DNA of 64,000 nt. Origin: UMGS1696 sp045643285 (GTDB lineage Bacteria; Bacillota; Clostridia; Oscillospirales; CAG-272). The stretch spans positions 51,462 through 115,461 of the forward strand of contig JAZUKN010000097.1 in the NCBI GenBank assembly GCA_045643285.1. Reading direction: 5' to 3'. The notes beneath the pieces are model-generated. The model searched no databases and was not told the origin of the DNA. It saw nothing but the letters and a program-made list of their open reading frames with translations. Of this stretch, positions 1 to 8,149 are shown piece by piece. The position numbers were made by a program, and so were the translations under genes. Position 1 is the first letter of the stretch, and each line of letters begins with the position of its first letter.

Positions 1-1303
1 GCTGTCCCATAACTCCCTCTGCGGTGTCGTCACTGTTCCACATGAGCATATCCGAATGAACGGGAGAGGACGCGAGGATACGGCGCATACCGATGCCGTT
101 CACGCGGTTCGGAAGCGGATCGTTCGCGCAGTCGCCGACGCGGAACATCGTTGCGACTTTTCGCATGGCGGGGCCGAAGAACATCTGACGGAACTCTATC
201 ATGAAGTCGGGCTTGTACGAGCGAGCCATATTGCTTATTTCACCGAGCAGGGCATAGAGCGCCTCTTCGATAGATGCATAATCCATGTCGTCGTTCGGGT
301 CTTTTGTGTCTTGGCGGTGATAGACAGCGTCGACAAAATCGAGCTTGAAGCCGTCAACGTCCCATTCGACTATTGCCTTGCGGTATGTGTCTACGAGATA
401 CTTTCTGACTTCGGGGAAGCGCGGGTCAAGCTCGGCACAGTCCTTGTCGAACGGGTTGAGAAGCATATCCTTGAACCGTTCGTGCGCTTTTGAGCAAACG
501 CCGACACCGGCGAAGTTGTACCAAATCATAAATTTCATTCCCGTACCGTGGACACGGCGGACGAAATCAGCCATATCGGGTACTTTCGATTCAGCTACTT
601 CCCAGTCGCCGCAGTATCTGTAACCGCCACTCGAGTCGTCGCACTGCCAGCCGTCGTCGACGATCATAACGTCCATGCCGTAGCTCTTTGCAAGCTCGCA
701 TTCGCGGACGATCCTGTCGGGATCAACGTCCTGGTGGAACGTGTACCAACACGAATATAGCGGACGGCGCGCGAGATCGGGAATGTAGTCGGGCTTGTAG
801 CCGCTCGCTTCCCAGAACTTCACAACGTCGGTGATCGCTTCGTCGTAGCGTATGTCGGAGTAGTCGAGACGGAGCGTGATGTGGTAATCCTTGACGAGTG
901 CCGGATCGAACGCGAAGATTTTGAGGTCGATCTGCACGGATTTGTCGAATTCGTTCACGCCCTCTGCGATGATCATCGGATTTACGGGATCATCGTGAGA
1001 TACGGTGAGGCGGTTTCTGCCGGTCGACGAGATGAACGCAAGTACTGGTGCGCCGCCGTTCAGAGATGACGCGCACTGCTTTGCACACCAGTTGGAGCGG
1101 AGGTGCAGCGCGTACATCTCACCCGGAAAATATACGGAATAAATGTCGATGATCGGGAAGAAGAACCGCACGTCGATGAGACCGCTCAGCGTCGGTTCGG
1201 GATATGACACGTCGATGTCGTAAAGCTCGACGCCGCCCTCACGCGAGCGAAGGTTTATCTTCACGTCGGCGTTTTTTTGATTTACGGGGATAGAAAAATT
1301 CAT
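1..1303 (-). CDS. GH36-type alpha-galactosidase-like glycoside hydrolase (3' end beyond window)
   Basis: The first 434 residues are visible; the C-terminus lies beyond the left edge. An N-terminal beta-rich part (about 1-165) precedes a TIM-barrel part. The barrel carries DDGWQ (about residue 215), MIWYN, and KLDF with the presumed nucleophile Asp322; RVGDC with Asp391 fits the acid/base position of clan GH-D (GH27/GH36). These enzymes remove terminal alpha-galactose, and some members act on alpha-N-acetylgalactosamine, so the exact sugar is not certain. No signal peptide is seen, so the enzyme is probably cytoplasmic and works on imported oligosaccharides. The start at 1303 has AAGGAG eight bases upstream and its own consensus promoter. 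It is the first of several glycosidases in the window. Confidence 0.85.
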   Translation of the reverse strand, partial: MNFSIPVNQKNADVKINLRSREGGVELYDIDVSYPEPTLSGLIDVRFFFPIIDIYSVYFPGEMYALHLRSNWCAKQCASSLNGGAPVLAFISSTGRNRLTVSHDDPVNPMIIAEGVNEFDKSVQIDLKIFAFDPALVKDYHITLRLDYSDIRYDEAITDVVKFWEASGYKPDYIPDLARRPLYSCWYTFHQDVDPDRIVRECELAKSYGMDVMIVDDGWQCDDSSGGYRYCGDWEVAESKVPDMADFVRRVHGTGMKFMIWYNFAGVGVCSKAHERFKDMLLNPFDKDCAELDPRFPEVRKYLVDTYRKAIVEWDVDGFKLDFVDAVYHRQDTKDPNDDMDYASIEEALYALLGEISNMARSYKPDFMIEFRQMFFGPAMRKVATMFRVGDCANDPLPNRVNGIGMRRILASSPVHSDMLMWNSDDTAEGVMGQ

Positions 1304-1339
1304 AAAGACTCTCCTTGAATGTAAATGATCTTTTACCCG

Positions 1340-1368
1340 ATTATACCATAACTTCCCCGATAAATCAA
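1340..1368 (-). promoter_or_regulatory. sigma-A promoter for the GH36 gene
   Basis: Reading the minus strand, TTGATT and TATAAT are separated by exactly 17 bases and lie about 37-65 bases before the GH36 start. This is a near-consensus housekeeping promoter. No operator is obvious. Confidence 0.65.
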
Positions 1369-1401
1369 TTATTCTTTCGATTTATCAACGCACCTCAACC
1401 G

Positions 1402-1962
1402 TTATGTACATAATATGTTCTCGATAAACCATTTCAGTCCGCACACCTTGACCCCGGGTATCAGCTCGTCATTATTGTATATTTCCGTAAACTTCGTACC
1501 GTCCGCCTTGCTGACAGAAAGCGGGGCAGGATGCAGAATCACATATTTTTGATTATCGCTGATCGAAGACTCAAAGTCAATTTTGTATTTTCTGATTGTA
1601 AAAACATGATCGTAAGAAGCAGGCTGCGGACTTCGCTGCATGGGACGGAGGACAACAACTGCTCGTCTTTCTAAAATCAGTTCAAGTTGCTTGTCGTTCA
1701 TGTCAAAATGGTATCTCGTTCGGTGATGAGGAGTAGACAAAACAGAAACATCGATCATTTTGTTTTCAACGCACAAAGAGATATCCGTCTTGCCGTCATG
1801 CCTGAATATTGATGTCAATGGGTTTCGACAGCACTGCATACTGCCGTTTTTCTTCCTGACCTTTTTGCTGATTTTTTTTAGTAGTACAAATCTTTTTATA
1901 AACAAGTAAAGATATTTCAAAACTACAATAACAGCAATTATTCTCAGTATCCATAATAACAT
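1402..1962 (-). CDS. hypothetical membrane-anchored protein
   Basis: A 186-residue protein of no family I recognise. One hydrophobic segment spans about residues 3-25 and is followed by a very basic stretch (KRFVLLKKISKKVRKK), which fits an N-terminal anchor with the remaining ~145 residues in the cytoplasm. The soluble part is mixed alpha/beta with no obvious catalytic motif. It starts 25 bases after the stop of the two-fold-repeat membrane protein, so it is probably the last gene of the flotillin operon. It is A+T-richer than its neighbours. A role at the membrane together with the flotillin is inference from position only. Confidence 0.55.
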   Translation of the reverse strand: MLLWILRIIAVIVVLKYLYLFIKRFVLLKKISKKVRKKNGSMQCCRNPLTSIFRHDGKTDISLCVENKMIDVSVLSTPHHRTRYHFDMNDKQLELILERRAVVVLRPMQRSPQPASYDHVFTIRKYKIDFESSISDNQKYVILHPAPLSVSKADGTKFTEIYNNDELIPGVKVCGLKWFIENILCT

Positions 1963-1987
1963 ATATTTTAGTTCCTCGATTCATTCA

Positions 1988-3232
1988 TCACTTTTTCCGC
2001 CTCTCATATAGGTCGCCTTTGAGCCGATTTATCTGACTGTCGCGCAGTTTTTTGTACCTCCGGAACAGAAGAAGCTCGTATACCGCAAAATACACGAGAT
2101 ATATTCCGATAAATACAAGATAATCGACCGTTGTCAGCGGCATGAGCGCGCCGTTTTCTTCGATTTTTTCAAACGGGAAGCTGTACCCGAGTACATACAG
2201 CTGATACGTCAGCGGAGAGGTCAGGTAACCGAGTCTTGTGCCGGAGAGGGGAAGCAGCCCGATCACAAACCGTAAGATCTCACACGGCAAAAGGAGCTTT
2301 AACGCTTTGTCAGTCCACTTTTTGTCCTCATCGGCAAGCGAAATATGCTTCCCGACGACATATTTCAGATTCTTTCTGATTATTATGATCGGAACTATGA
2401 TGATAAGCGGAACGGTGAAAAGAATCCTGAAAACATAAAGCGATTCGCCGCCAGACATCGACACCCATGAGCCGAGCAGTGTGTTCATCAGAGTAAGCAG
2501 AAACGATGCGAAAAGCTGTGAGCCGATAAGGATACCGACACACATCAGAATGCTGAAAACATCTATTTTGTTTTCATAATAGAATGTGCTTTGCAGGATC
2601 TCCTTTTCGTGAATATTTGCGTCCGAATACATTGTCAGCTTGTTTTTCTGCTCTTTACGGTATTTCCTGAACAGCTTCGAGACAGCGTAGCAGAGAACAG
2701 CCATTTCGGCGATCAGATATACAAGATAGATTTTCGAGAACGCGAGATTGTCGGCAGAGGTGAAACCGTGCAGGTGTGCCTCCGTTTCTCTTCCGCCGGG
2801 GACAAGGTATGTAAAGTACCAATAAAAATCGGGCGCGAACGAAAAAGCGCCTTCGAGAAAGTGAAGCCCGAACATCTTCGACGGTGTGAACGTCAGAGCG
2901 GAGAGCAGGAATCTTACGATCTCACCGGGGACGATCATTACGGCATAATTCAGTACCGTTTTGCTCTGATCTACGGTACGTTGATCGGTGAGAGACAGAA
3001 GCTCTTTGAAATTATTGCGTATGAACAAATATCTGAGAGCGACCGCGCAGGCGATGCTGAAAAGAGAAGAGAGCAGCATGAGCGGCACGGCTTCACCGGC
3101 GTAGAAATCGTATTTCCCGATGATCGCGCAGATAAGCTGCATCGAAAGATAGAAAACTACCGATGCAGGTACTTCCGACGCGAACATCACGCCTGTGTAT
3201 CTGAGAGAATTGCGTATCCGGTCTTTAATCAT
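1988..3232 (-). CDS. polytopic membrane protein built of two repeats (unknown function)
   Basis: A 414-residue membrane protein with about 8-10 hydrophobic segments. The sequence is an internal duplication: residues about 18-190 and 223-395 align, each with two N-terminal helices, a basic loop (IRNNFKELL / IRKNLKYVV), the motif PGEIVRF (102-108) or PCEILRF (316-322), a variable extracellular-type loop, then IYLVYLIAE or IYLVYFAVY followed by a basic end. I do not recognise the family. The start has AAGGAG at good spacing (GGAGAACAGTT-ATG). It follows the flotillin gene by 68 bases, with a hairpin between them, and so is probably under the same manganese riboswitch. An inverted two-fold repeat is typical of transporters and channels, but transport activity is a guess. 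Confidence 0.7.
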   Translation of the reverse strand: MIKDRIRNSLRYTGVMFASEVPASVVFYLSMQLICAIIGKYDFYAGEAVPLMLLSSLFSIACAVALRYLFIRNNFKELLSLTDQRTVDQSKTVLNYAVMIVPGEIVRFLLSALTFTPSKMFGLHFLEGAFSFAPDFYWYFTYLVPGGRETEAHLHGFTSADNLAFSKIYLVYLIAEMAVLCYAVSKLFRKYRKEQKNKLTMYSDANIHEKEILQSTFYYENKIDVFSILMCVGILIGSQLFASFLLTLMNTLLGSWVSMSGGESLYVFRILFTVPLIIIVPIIIIRKNLKYVVGKHISLADEDKKWTDKALKLLLPCEILRFVIGLLPLSGTRLGYLTSPLTYQLYVLGYSFPFEKIEENGALMPLTTVDYLVFIGIYLVYFAVYELLLFRRYKKLRDSQINRLKGDLYERRKK

Positions 3233-3250
3233 AACTGTTCTCCTTAGCCC

Positions 3251-3280
3251 GGTATCCGCCTGTTAAAACAGACGGATACC
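3251..3280 (-). other. intercistronic hairpin in the flotillin operon
   Basis: GGTATCCG-x-CTGT pairs with ACAG-x-CGGATACC around a four-base loop, 12-13 bp in all. On the minus strand no U-tract follows, so it is unlikely to stop transcription. It may protect or separate the flotillin message from that of the downstream membrane gene. Confidence 0.5.
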
Positions 3281-3300
3281 GTTTTGGGATTTATTGCGGA

Positions 3301-4722
3301 TTATTCTTCGTCGGACTTTGTCCCAGCCGCTTTTTCGGTGAGGATCGCCGCTTTGCCTGCGACTGCACCGCCGAGAATCGACTGGAGATCAATGCCTGTT
3401 GCTTCTTTCATGCCTTCCATGATCTGGCTTGCACTGCTCATGACGTCGCGTACGACCTTTGTTGAATTGCCGTCGCCGTACATAACGATCTTGTCGGTCT
3501 GAGCGAGAGGAGAAGCGGCGTTCTTGACGACTTCGGGAAGAGCGTCGAGATACATTTCAAGTATGGAAGCCTCACCCATTTTCTTCTGTGCTTCGGCTTT
3601 CTTTTCGATAGCTTCGGCTTCTGCGAGACCTTTTGCACGGATACCTTCGGCTTCCTGCTCCATTGCGAAACGGAGCGCCTCAGCTTCCGCCTTTTTGGCT
3701 TCTGCTTCCTGGATAGCTTCGTATTTCTTTGCTTCCGCGTCTTTCTGACGGCGGATGAGATCGGCCTCAGCTTCTTTTTCGGCTTTGTACTTCATCGCGT
3801 CAGCCTGCTTTCTGATCTCTGCGTCGAGCTTGCGTTCCTTGAGTGCGATTTCTTTTTCTGCAAGCTCAGCTTCCTTTTCGCGGCGTGCGATGTCGGCGTT
3901 TGCCTTTGTGACTTCGATAGTCTTGCGCTGGTTTTCCTGCTGAATGGAGTATGCCGCGTCGGCTTCCGCTTTCTTCGTGTCGGCGAGGATCTGTACTTCA
4001 GCCTGCTGAACGGAGAGAGCTGCGTTCTGTTCGGCGATCTTCTTTTCGGATTCGACCTTGACGGCGTTTGCTTCTTCCTGTGCCTTCGACGATGCGATTG
4101 CGATGTCGCGCTGTGCGTTTGCCTTTGCGATCTGCGCGGTCTTGCGGATCTGCTCGACGTTGTCGATACCCATGTTTTCGATAGTTCCGGCGTTGTCCTT
4201 AAAGTTCTGGATGTTGAAGTTCACGACTTCGATACCGAGCTTTTCCATATCGGGCACGACGTTTTCGGTGATCTTCTTAGCGACGCCCTGACGGTCCTGG
4301 ACCATTTCCTTAAGCCCGACGGAACCGACGATCTCACGCATATTACCTTCAAGTACCTGCGTAACGAGCGTGATAAGCTCACTTTGACGCATACCGAGCA
4401 GGGATTCTGCGGCTTTTTCGAGCAGCTTAGGGTCGGACGAAATCTTGATGTTCGCCACACCGTCAACCGTTACGTTGATAAATTCGCTTGTCGGAACGGC
4501 TTCGGAGGTCTTGACGTCCACCTGCATTACGCGAAGCGAGAGCTTGTCGACACGTTCGACGAACGGGATGTGCCAGCCTGCTTTACCGATGAGGATGCGT
4601 TTTTTGTTCGGACCGGAGATGATGAACGCCATGTCCGGCGGTGCTTTGAGGTAACCGGATGCGAAGAGAACGGCGAACAGTACGACAGCCGCTCCGATGA
4701 TGTAGTAAAGTGTGTGTCCCAT
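3301..4722 (-). CDS. floT: flotillin-like SPFH/band 7 membrane scaffold protein
   Basis: A 473-residue flotillin. Residues about 5-22 form a single membrane hairpin or helix; about 27-200 are the SPFH domain; about 205-430 are the long Glu/Ala-rich coiled coil typical of flotillins; the tail holds a Gly/Ala-rich end. Bacterial flotillins assemble into membrane cages and affect membrane fluidity and the function of other membrane proteins. The start has AAAGGAGG eight bases upstream. It is the first gene of a three-gene membrane operon. The leader upstream contains a yybP-ykoY manganese aptamer plus a terminator, so expression should rise with manganese. That is an unusual regulator for a flotillin. 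Family assignment is firm; the physiological link to manganese is inference. Confidence 0.92.
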   Translation of the reverse strand: MGHTLYYIIGAAVVLFAVLFASGYLKAPPDMAFIISGPNKKRILIGKAGWHIPFVERVDKLSLRVMQVDVKTSEAVPTSEFINVTVDGVANIKISSDPKLLEKAAESLLGMRQSELITLVTQVLEGNMREIVGSVGLKEMVQDRQGVAKKITENVVPDMEKLGIEVVNFNIQNFKDNAGTIENMGIDNVEQIRKTAQIAKANAQRDIAIASSKAQEEANAVKVESEKKIAEQNAALSVQQAEVQILADTKKAEADAAYSIQQENQRKTIEVTKANADIARREKEAELAEKEIALKERKLDAEIRKQADAMKYKAEKEAEADLIRRQKDAEAKKYEAIQEAEAKKAEAEALRFAMEQEAEGIRAKGLAEAEAIEKKAEAQKKMGEASILEMYLDALPEVVKNAASPLAQTDKIVMYGDGNSTKVVRDVMSSASQIMEGMKEATGIDLQSILGGAVAGKAAILTEKAAGTKSDEE

Positions 4723-4770
4723 AGAGGAACCTCCTTTGAAAAAATGTATTATATTATAGGAAGCGATGAT

Positions 4771-4809
4771 AAAAAGAAGACTTTTACCATCTCGGATGAT
4801 AAAAGTCTT
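4771..4809 (-). terminator. riboswitch-controlled intrinsic terminator
   Basis: AAGACTTTTA pairs perfectly with TAAAAGTCTT across a 13-base loop, followed on the minus strand by CTTTTT. It sits 48 bases before the flotillin start and shares its 5' arm with the closing helix of the manganese aptamer. Confidence 0.85.
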
Positions 4810-4899
4810 GTCATATCCATTCGGATAGGGGACACCGAGCCGAAGCTGTCATGACGGTGCCGCCGCACATTTCGTGCCGACTACTCCCTTTTTCAGTTG
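4771..4899 (-). ncRNA. yybP-ykoY (Mn2+) riboswitch with terminator
   Basis: Reading the minus strand from 4899, the leader contains AAAAAGGGAGTAG, a short GCAC/GTGC hairpin, a second arm with CACCGTCA...GGTG, a hairpin ATCC-GAAT-GGAT, then GACAAGACTTTT. That order matches the manganese-sensing yybP-ykoY class: conserved GGGAGUAG in one arm, the GUCA-containing second arm, a short helix and AAGAC(C)UUU closing P1. The closing strand AAGACTTTTA (4800-4809) is also the 5' arm of a perfect 10-bp terminator (4777-4809) followed by CTTTTT. Ligand-stabilised P1 would therefore block the terminator and switch the flotillin operon on. Confidence 0.82.
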
Positions 4900-4910
4900 T
4901 ATAAGCGTGA

Positions 4911-4980
4911 GACGGTACAAATCTCTTTGTACCTCGTCTTCCCACAACTACACTATATCACATTTTGCATGGAATGTCAA
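4911..4980 (-). promoter_or_regulatory. sigma-A promoter and leader hairpin of the flotillin operon
   Basis: TTGACA (4975-4980) and TATAGT (4952-4957) on the minus strand with a 17-base spacer form a near-perfect promoter. The first ~30 transcribed bases fold into a strong hairpin (GGTACAAA-GAGA-TTTGTACC with three further pairs) just before the riboswitch aptamer. Confidence 0.85.
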
Positions 4981-5159
4981 GTGGTTTTGGTGATTTTTTT
5001 GAAAAAATCGACAAAAATCTTCACGGCTTCGCATGAAACCACACCCACACCACCCCTGTATACCGTAGGGGAGACCATCGGTCTCCCGTCGAACGACCTG
5101 CACAAACTTCACATCGGCAAAAGGTAGAAAACGTCTGCGACGTTTTCAATTAAATCTAT
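4981..5159. other. non-coding gap, no gene seen
   Basis: No credible coding frame. It contains a small hairpin GGGAGACC-ATC-GGTCTCCC (about 5070-5089) and AAAACGTC-TGC-GACGTTTT (about 5128-5146), both in the style of the intergenic hairpins seen elsewhere in this genome. Confidence 0.5.
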
Positions 5160-5425
5160 TTGTCCTGTTCGCTTGCGAACGGTCGGACGGCGCACATTTG
5201 TCCAAACTGCACGTTTGGATTCGGGGATGTCCTGCGCGGACGGCTGCATAACCGAGTTCACTCCGTGAACTCGACGAGATGCTCCGCATCTCGGTTGGAC
5301 ATTGCCGAAGCCCTCTTGTCAATCACCCCGCTTAGGGGGAAGGTCGCTTCGCTCTATTCACGCCTACCGACTTCGTAAACGAAGTCGTCGAGATGCGAAG
5401 CATCTCGGTTGAACCCCTTTGTTGC
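5160..5425 (-). repeat. hairpin-mosaic intergenic repeat, copy 1 (inverted)
   Basis: A ~265-bp stretch of consecutive short palindromes: GTTCGCTTGCGAAC, CCAAACTGCACGTTTGG, CGAGTTCACTCCGTGAACTCG-type, CGAGATGCTCCGCATCTCG-type, TTCGTAAACGAA and CGAGATGCGAAGCATCTCG. On the minus strand it begins AACAAAGGGG and continues in the same order of modules as the copies at 5540-5760 and 29650-29865, so it is a dispersed repeat family. It faces copy 2 in the opposite direction. Confidence 0.75.
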
Positions 5426-5489
5426 TGAGTAAATGCAAAAGAAAAGAACAACTTATCATTTATTAGCGATTTAGTTAATCTATGTAATG

Positions 5490-5760
5490 AGCGGCAGCGC
5501 GCTATTATTAACGATATAAATCCTCTTCACCGCCGCACTTGCTATGTAACAAAGGGGAGTCCAGAGGGGAAATGTGCTTGCACCTTGCCCCTCTGGTCGT
5601 GTGAATTCACAAAGAGTCCGCGAAAGTGACCCACCGAGATGCGGAGCATCTCCACGAGTTCACGGAGTGAACTCGGCTTGTGCGCCGTCCGCGTAGGACA
5701 AAACCGAATCCAAACGTTCGGCTTGGATAAATTGACCGCCCGTCGTGCGTAGCGACAAAT
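5490..5760 (+). repeat. hairpin-mosaic intergenic repeat, copy 2
   Basis: Contains GAGCGGCAGCGCGCT, TAAATCCTC, TGTAACAAAGGGG, an inner hairpin of CCAGAGGGG...CCCCTCTGG, GAGTCCGCGAAAGTG, the palindromes GAGATGCGGAGCATCTC and GAGTTCACGGAGTGAACTC, and GCCGTCCGCGTAGGAC. The same blocks in the same order occur near 29.6 kb and 58.9 kb. No coding frame is supported. Confidence 0.75.
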
Positions 5761-5767
5761 CCGATTA

Positions 5768-5820
5768 ATTGAAAATAAAAAAGCAAATTGAAAACTTCGC
5801 TTCCTGTTTTCAATTTGCTT
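5768..5820 (-). terminator. terminator of radA
   Basis: AAGCAAATTGAAAAC pairs with GTTTTCAATTTGCTT (5781-5820), a 15-bp stem, followed on the minus strand by TTTTTTATTTTC. It lies 7 bases after the radA stop. Confidence 0.85.
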
Positions 5821-5827
5821 TTCTTCA

Positions 5828-7219
5828 TCAGTCTTTCTTTTCTTCTCTGAAGAGCTTCAGAGAATCGTATATCCCCGCAAGGGGGATCAACTCCATTCCG
5901 TCCTTTGTGAGCTTGTCACCCGATTTCCCGACTGCTCTCTTCGGAAGCGCGATCCGCCTGAATCCAAGCCTGAACGCTTCGTTCACTCTCTGCTCGACCG
6001 ACGCAACCGAGCGGAATTCTCCCGACAGCCCAAGTTCGCCGAACGCGATAACATCGTCCGGTACCGGTATGTCGCGGATCGACGAGATCATCGCAATGCA
6101 CGCAGCAGCGTCTATAGCAGGCTCGTCAAGCCGCAGTCCACCTATAACGTTCAGATATACGTCGTGCTGTGAGAACTTCAGTCCGAGCCTCTTTTCAAGC
6201 ACCGCGAGCAGCAGGCACATTCTGTTGTAGTCGATGCCGTTTGACGTGCGGCGCGGAGAAGGGAAGCAGGTCGGTGTGACGAGCGCCTGTATCTCTGCGA
6301 TCAGCGGACGGCTTCCTTCCATTATGCAGACCGCGCACGATCCGCTGACTCCGACGGGCCGCCCCTCAATGAGCATCGCCGACGGATTTGCGACTTCTTC
6401 AAGCCCACTTTCGCACATCTCAAACACGCCTATCTCATTCGTCGAGCCGAAGCGGTTCTTTATCGCGCGGATTATTCGGTGCGGCTGGCTTCTGTCGCCC
6501 TCGAAGTAGAGCACCGCGTCCACCATGTGTTCAAGTACCTTCGGACCTGCGATGCCGCCCTCTTTGTTGACGTGACCGACGATGATCACCGACGTCCCTG
6601 CGGCTTTTGCGCGTCCGATTATCGCCGACGCACATTCTCTCACCTGCGTGACGCTTCCGGTCATCGAGGTGAACGCATCCGAGTACATCGTCTGGATCGA
6701 ATCGACTATCATCACGTCGGGCTTTATCCTGTCGTATTCCGAGAGAATAGAATCAATGTTCGTCTCCGTCATGACGTAGAGCATATCGGCTGAGACTCCG
6801 AGCCGCTCCGCACGCATTTTGAGCTGTCCTTTTGATTCTTCTCCCGAAACATACAGAACGTTGCACGAGTCGCCTATCTGTCCGCATAACTGCATCAGAA
6901 GCGTCGATTTGCCTATTCCCGGCTCGCCCGCGAGAAGGATCACCGATCCGTCGACAAGACCGCCGCCGAGCACACGGTCAAGCTCCCCGATTCCCGTAGA
7001 ATGGCGCAGGTACTCCGGCATGACGTATTCGCCGAATTTCACGGCACGTTCCGCATCATGCGCCAAAGACCGCGCGGACTTCGATGCGGCTGTCTTCGCC
7101 GGATCTGTGTATGTTTCTTCCGTGAATGAGTTCCACGCGCCGCACTGCGGACATTTGCCGAGCCATTTCGGTGTCTGATAGTCACATTCCGAGCAAACGT
7201 AAACGGTTTTCTGTTTCAT
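5828..7219 (-). CDS. radA: DNA repair protein RadA/Sms
   Basis: A 463-residue RadA, full length for the family. An N-terminal zinc finger uses Cys9, Cys12, Cys23 and Cys26; the RecA-like ATPase has Walker A GEPGIGKST at 98-106, and the RadA signature KNRFG is at 254-258; the C-terminus is the Lon-protease-like domain. RadA is a DnaB-type helicase that drives branch migration during recombination and repair, and in naturally competent species helps integrate incoming DNA. The start has AAGGAC eight bases upstream. It has its own promoter and terminator and appears monocistronic. Confidence 0.96.
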   Translation of the reverse strand: MKQKTVYVCSECDYQTPKWLGKCPQCGAWNSFTEETYTDPAKTAASKSARSLAHDAERAVKFGEYVMPEYLRHSTGIGELDRVLGGGLVDGSVILLAGEPGIGKSTLLMQLCGQIGDSCNVLYVSGEESKGQLKMRAERLGVSADMLYVMTETNIDSILSEYDRIKPDVMIVDSIQTMYSDAFTSMTGSVTQVRECASAIIGRAKAAGTSVIIVGHVNKEGGIAGPKVLEHMVDAVLYFEGDRSQPHRIIRAIKNRFGSTNEIGVFEMCESGLEEVANPSAMLIEGRPVGVSGSCAVCIMEGSRPLIAEIQALVTPTCFPSPRRTSNGIDYNRMCLLLAVLEKRLGLKFSQHDVYLNVIGGLRLDEPAIDAAACIAMISSIRDIPVPDDVIAFGELGLSGEFRSVASVEQRVNEAFRLGFRRIALPKRAVGKSGDKLTKDGMELIPLAGIYDSLKLFREEKKD

Positions 7220-7250
7220 TTCAGTCGTCCTTTGCTTTTTTCTTTCCTAT

Positions 7251-7279
7251 ATTATACTACGGACGAGCGCGATAGACAA
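7251..7279 (-). promoter_or_regulatory. promoter of radA
   Basis: On the minus strand TTGTCT and TATAAT are 17 bases apart, 32 bases upstream of the radA start. The -10 is perfect; the -35 matches four of six consensus positions. Confidence 0.55.
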
Positions 7280-7302
7280 GAGTTTTTTCGACAATCTTCC
7301 CG

Positions 7303-8034
7303 TCAATTTGCCGCAGTGTATTCCGCACCGGAGGCAAATATCACCGCCGCGAGATGCGACTGATATTCCGGCGTGACGAGCTTTGCGCGTTCCTCACCGT
7401 TTGAGAGGAAGCCGCACTCCACAAGCACAGCCGGCAGCTTTATCCGATTCAGTATGTATATCGACTTTCCGGCGGCTTTCGTTTCGCGCTCGTTCGACGG
7501 ATCGAGATTCGTTTTCGCGTAAGCACGGATGTATTCCGCCGCGAGAGAGCTTTTTTCGTTGTTCGGCGAGTACCACACCTGAAGTCCGTGATACCTTTCT
7601 TCGGGGAACTTGTTCATGTGTATGCCGATGAACAGCTTCGCGTTCGATTCTTCGGCTATTCTGAGCCGGTTTTTGAGATCGTATGTCTTTTTCTTGCCGC
7701 TGTAGTCGGTGAGATCTCCGTATTCGTCGTAAAGCAGACGGTCGTCCGTCCGCGTCAGTCGAACACCGTAGCCGAACAGCGTGCAGAGATCGGCAGTTTT
7801 CAGCGAAACCGACAGATTTATGTCTTTTTCGCTCACTCCGTCAACTGTTGCGCCGCCGTCTTCACCTCCGTGACCTGCGTCGATGACAAAGACCGTCTCC
7901 GGCACATTTTCCGCTTCGGCAGTTTCGGCGGTCGGTACGGCGTTGGGTACATCCGACGGACGGAAGAACAAAGCCACAGCCCCGATGAGCAGAAATGCGA
8001 ACACTATATAGTTTCCTACGGTACGAAATTTCAT
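7303..8034 (-). CDS. N-acetylmuramoyl-L-alanine amidase (Amidase_3 type)
   Basis: A 243-residue membrane-anchored cell-wall amidase. Residues about 9-25 form a signal anchor; the catalytic domain starts near 47. Zinc ligands are visible as His55 in DAGHGG, Glu69 in SEKDIN and the His of GIHMN; the catalytic Glu is in VECGFLSN near the C-terminus. It cuts between N-acetylmuramic acid and L-alanine, as in CwlC/CwlD and AmiC. In spore formers such enzymes serve cortex modification or cell separation; which one applies cannot be told. I chose the ATG at 8034 (GTGAGG upstream) because an earlier in-frame ATG would add 48 basic residues before the signal anchor and run through a terminator. Confidence 0.88.
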   Translation of the reverse strand: MKFRTVGNYIVFAFLLIGAVALFFRPSDVPNAVPTAETAEAENVPETVFVIDAGHGGEDGGATVDGVSEKDINLSVSLKTADLCTLFGYGVRLTRTDDRLLYDEYGDLTDYSGKKKTYDLKNRLRIAEESNAKLFIGIHMNKFPEERYHGLQVWYSPNNEKSSLAAEYIRAYAKTNLDPSNERETKAAGKSIYILNRIKLPAVLVECGFLSNGEERAKLVTPEYQSHLAAVIFASGAEYTAAN

Positions 8035-8076
8035 AAAAACCTCACGTTTTTTTGTTATCTTATGCTTTTCGGGCCG

Positions 8077-8116
8077 CAAAAATAACAAAACAGGGCAAAG
8101 ATTATCTTCACCCTGT
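8077..8116 (-). terminator. terminator of the ABC transporter operon
   Basis: On the minus strand ACAGGG...AAGAT-AATCTT...CCCTGT forms a near-complete palindrome followed by TTTTGTTATTTTT. It lies between the ATPase gene and the amidase gene. Confidence 0.75.
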
Positions 8117-8149
8117 CGACTTTTTACTTTTTTCCTATTACTTATTACT

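Noticed and set aside
56..493. Plus-strand frame in the first 500 bases
   Set aside because: It is antisense to the GH36 catalytic barrel, whose motifs are intact.
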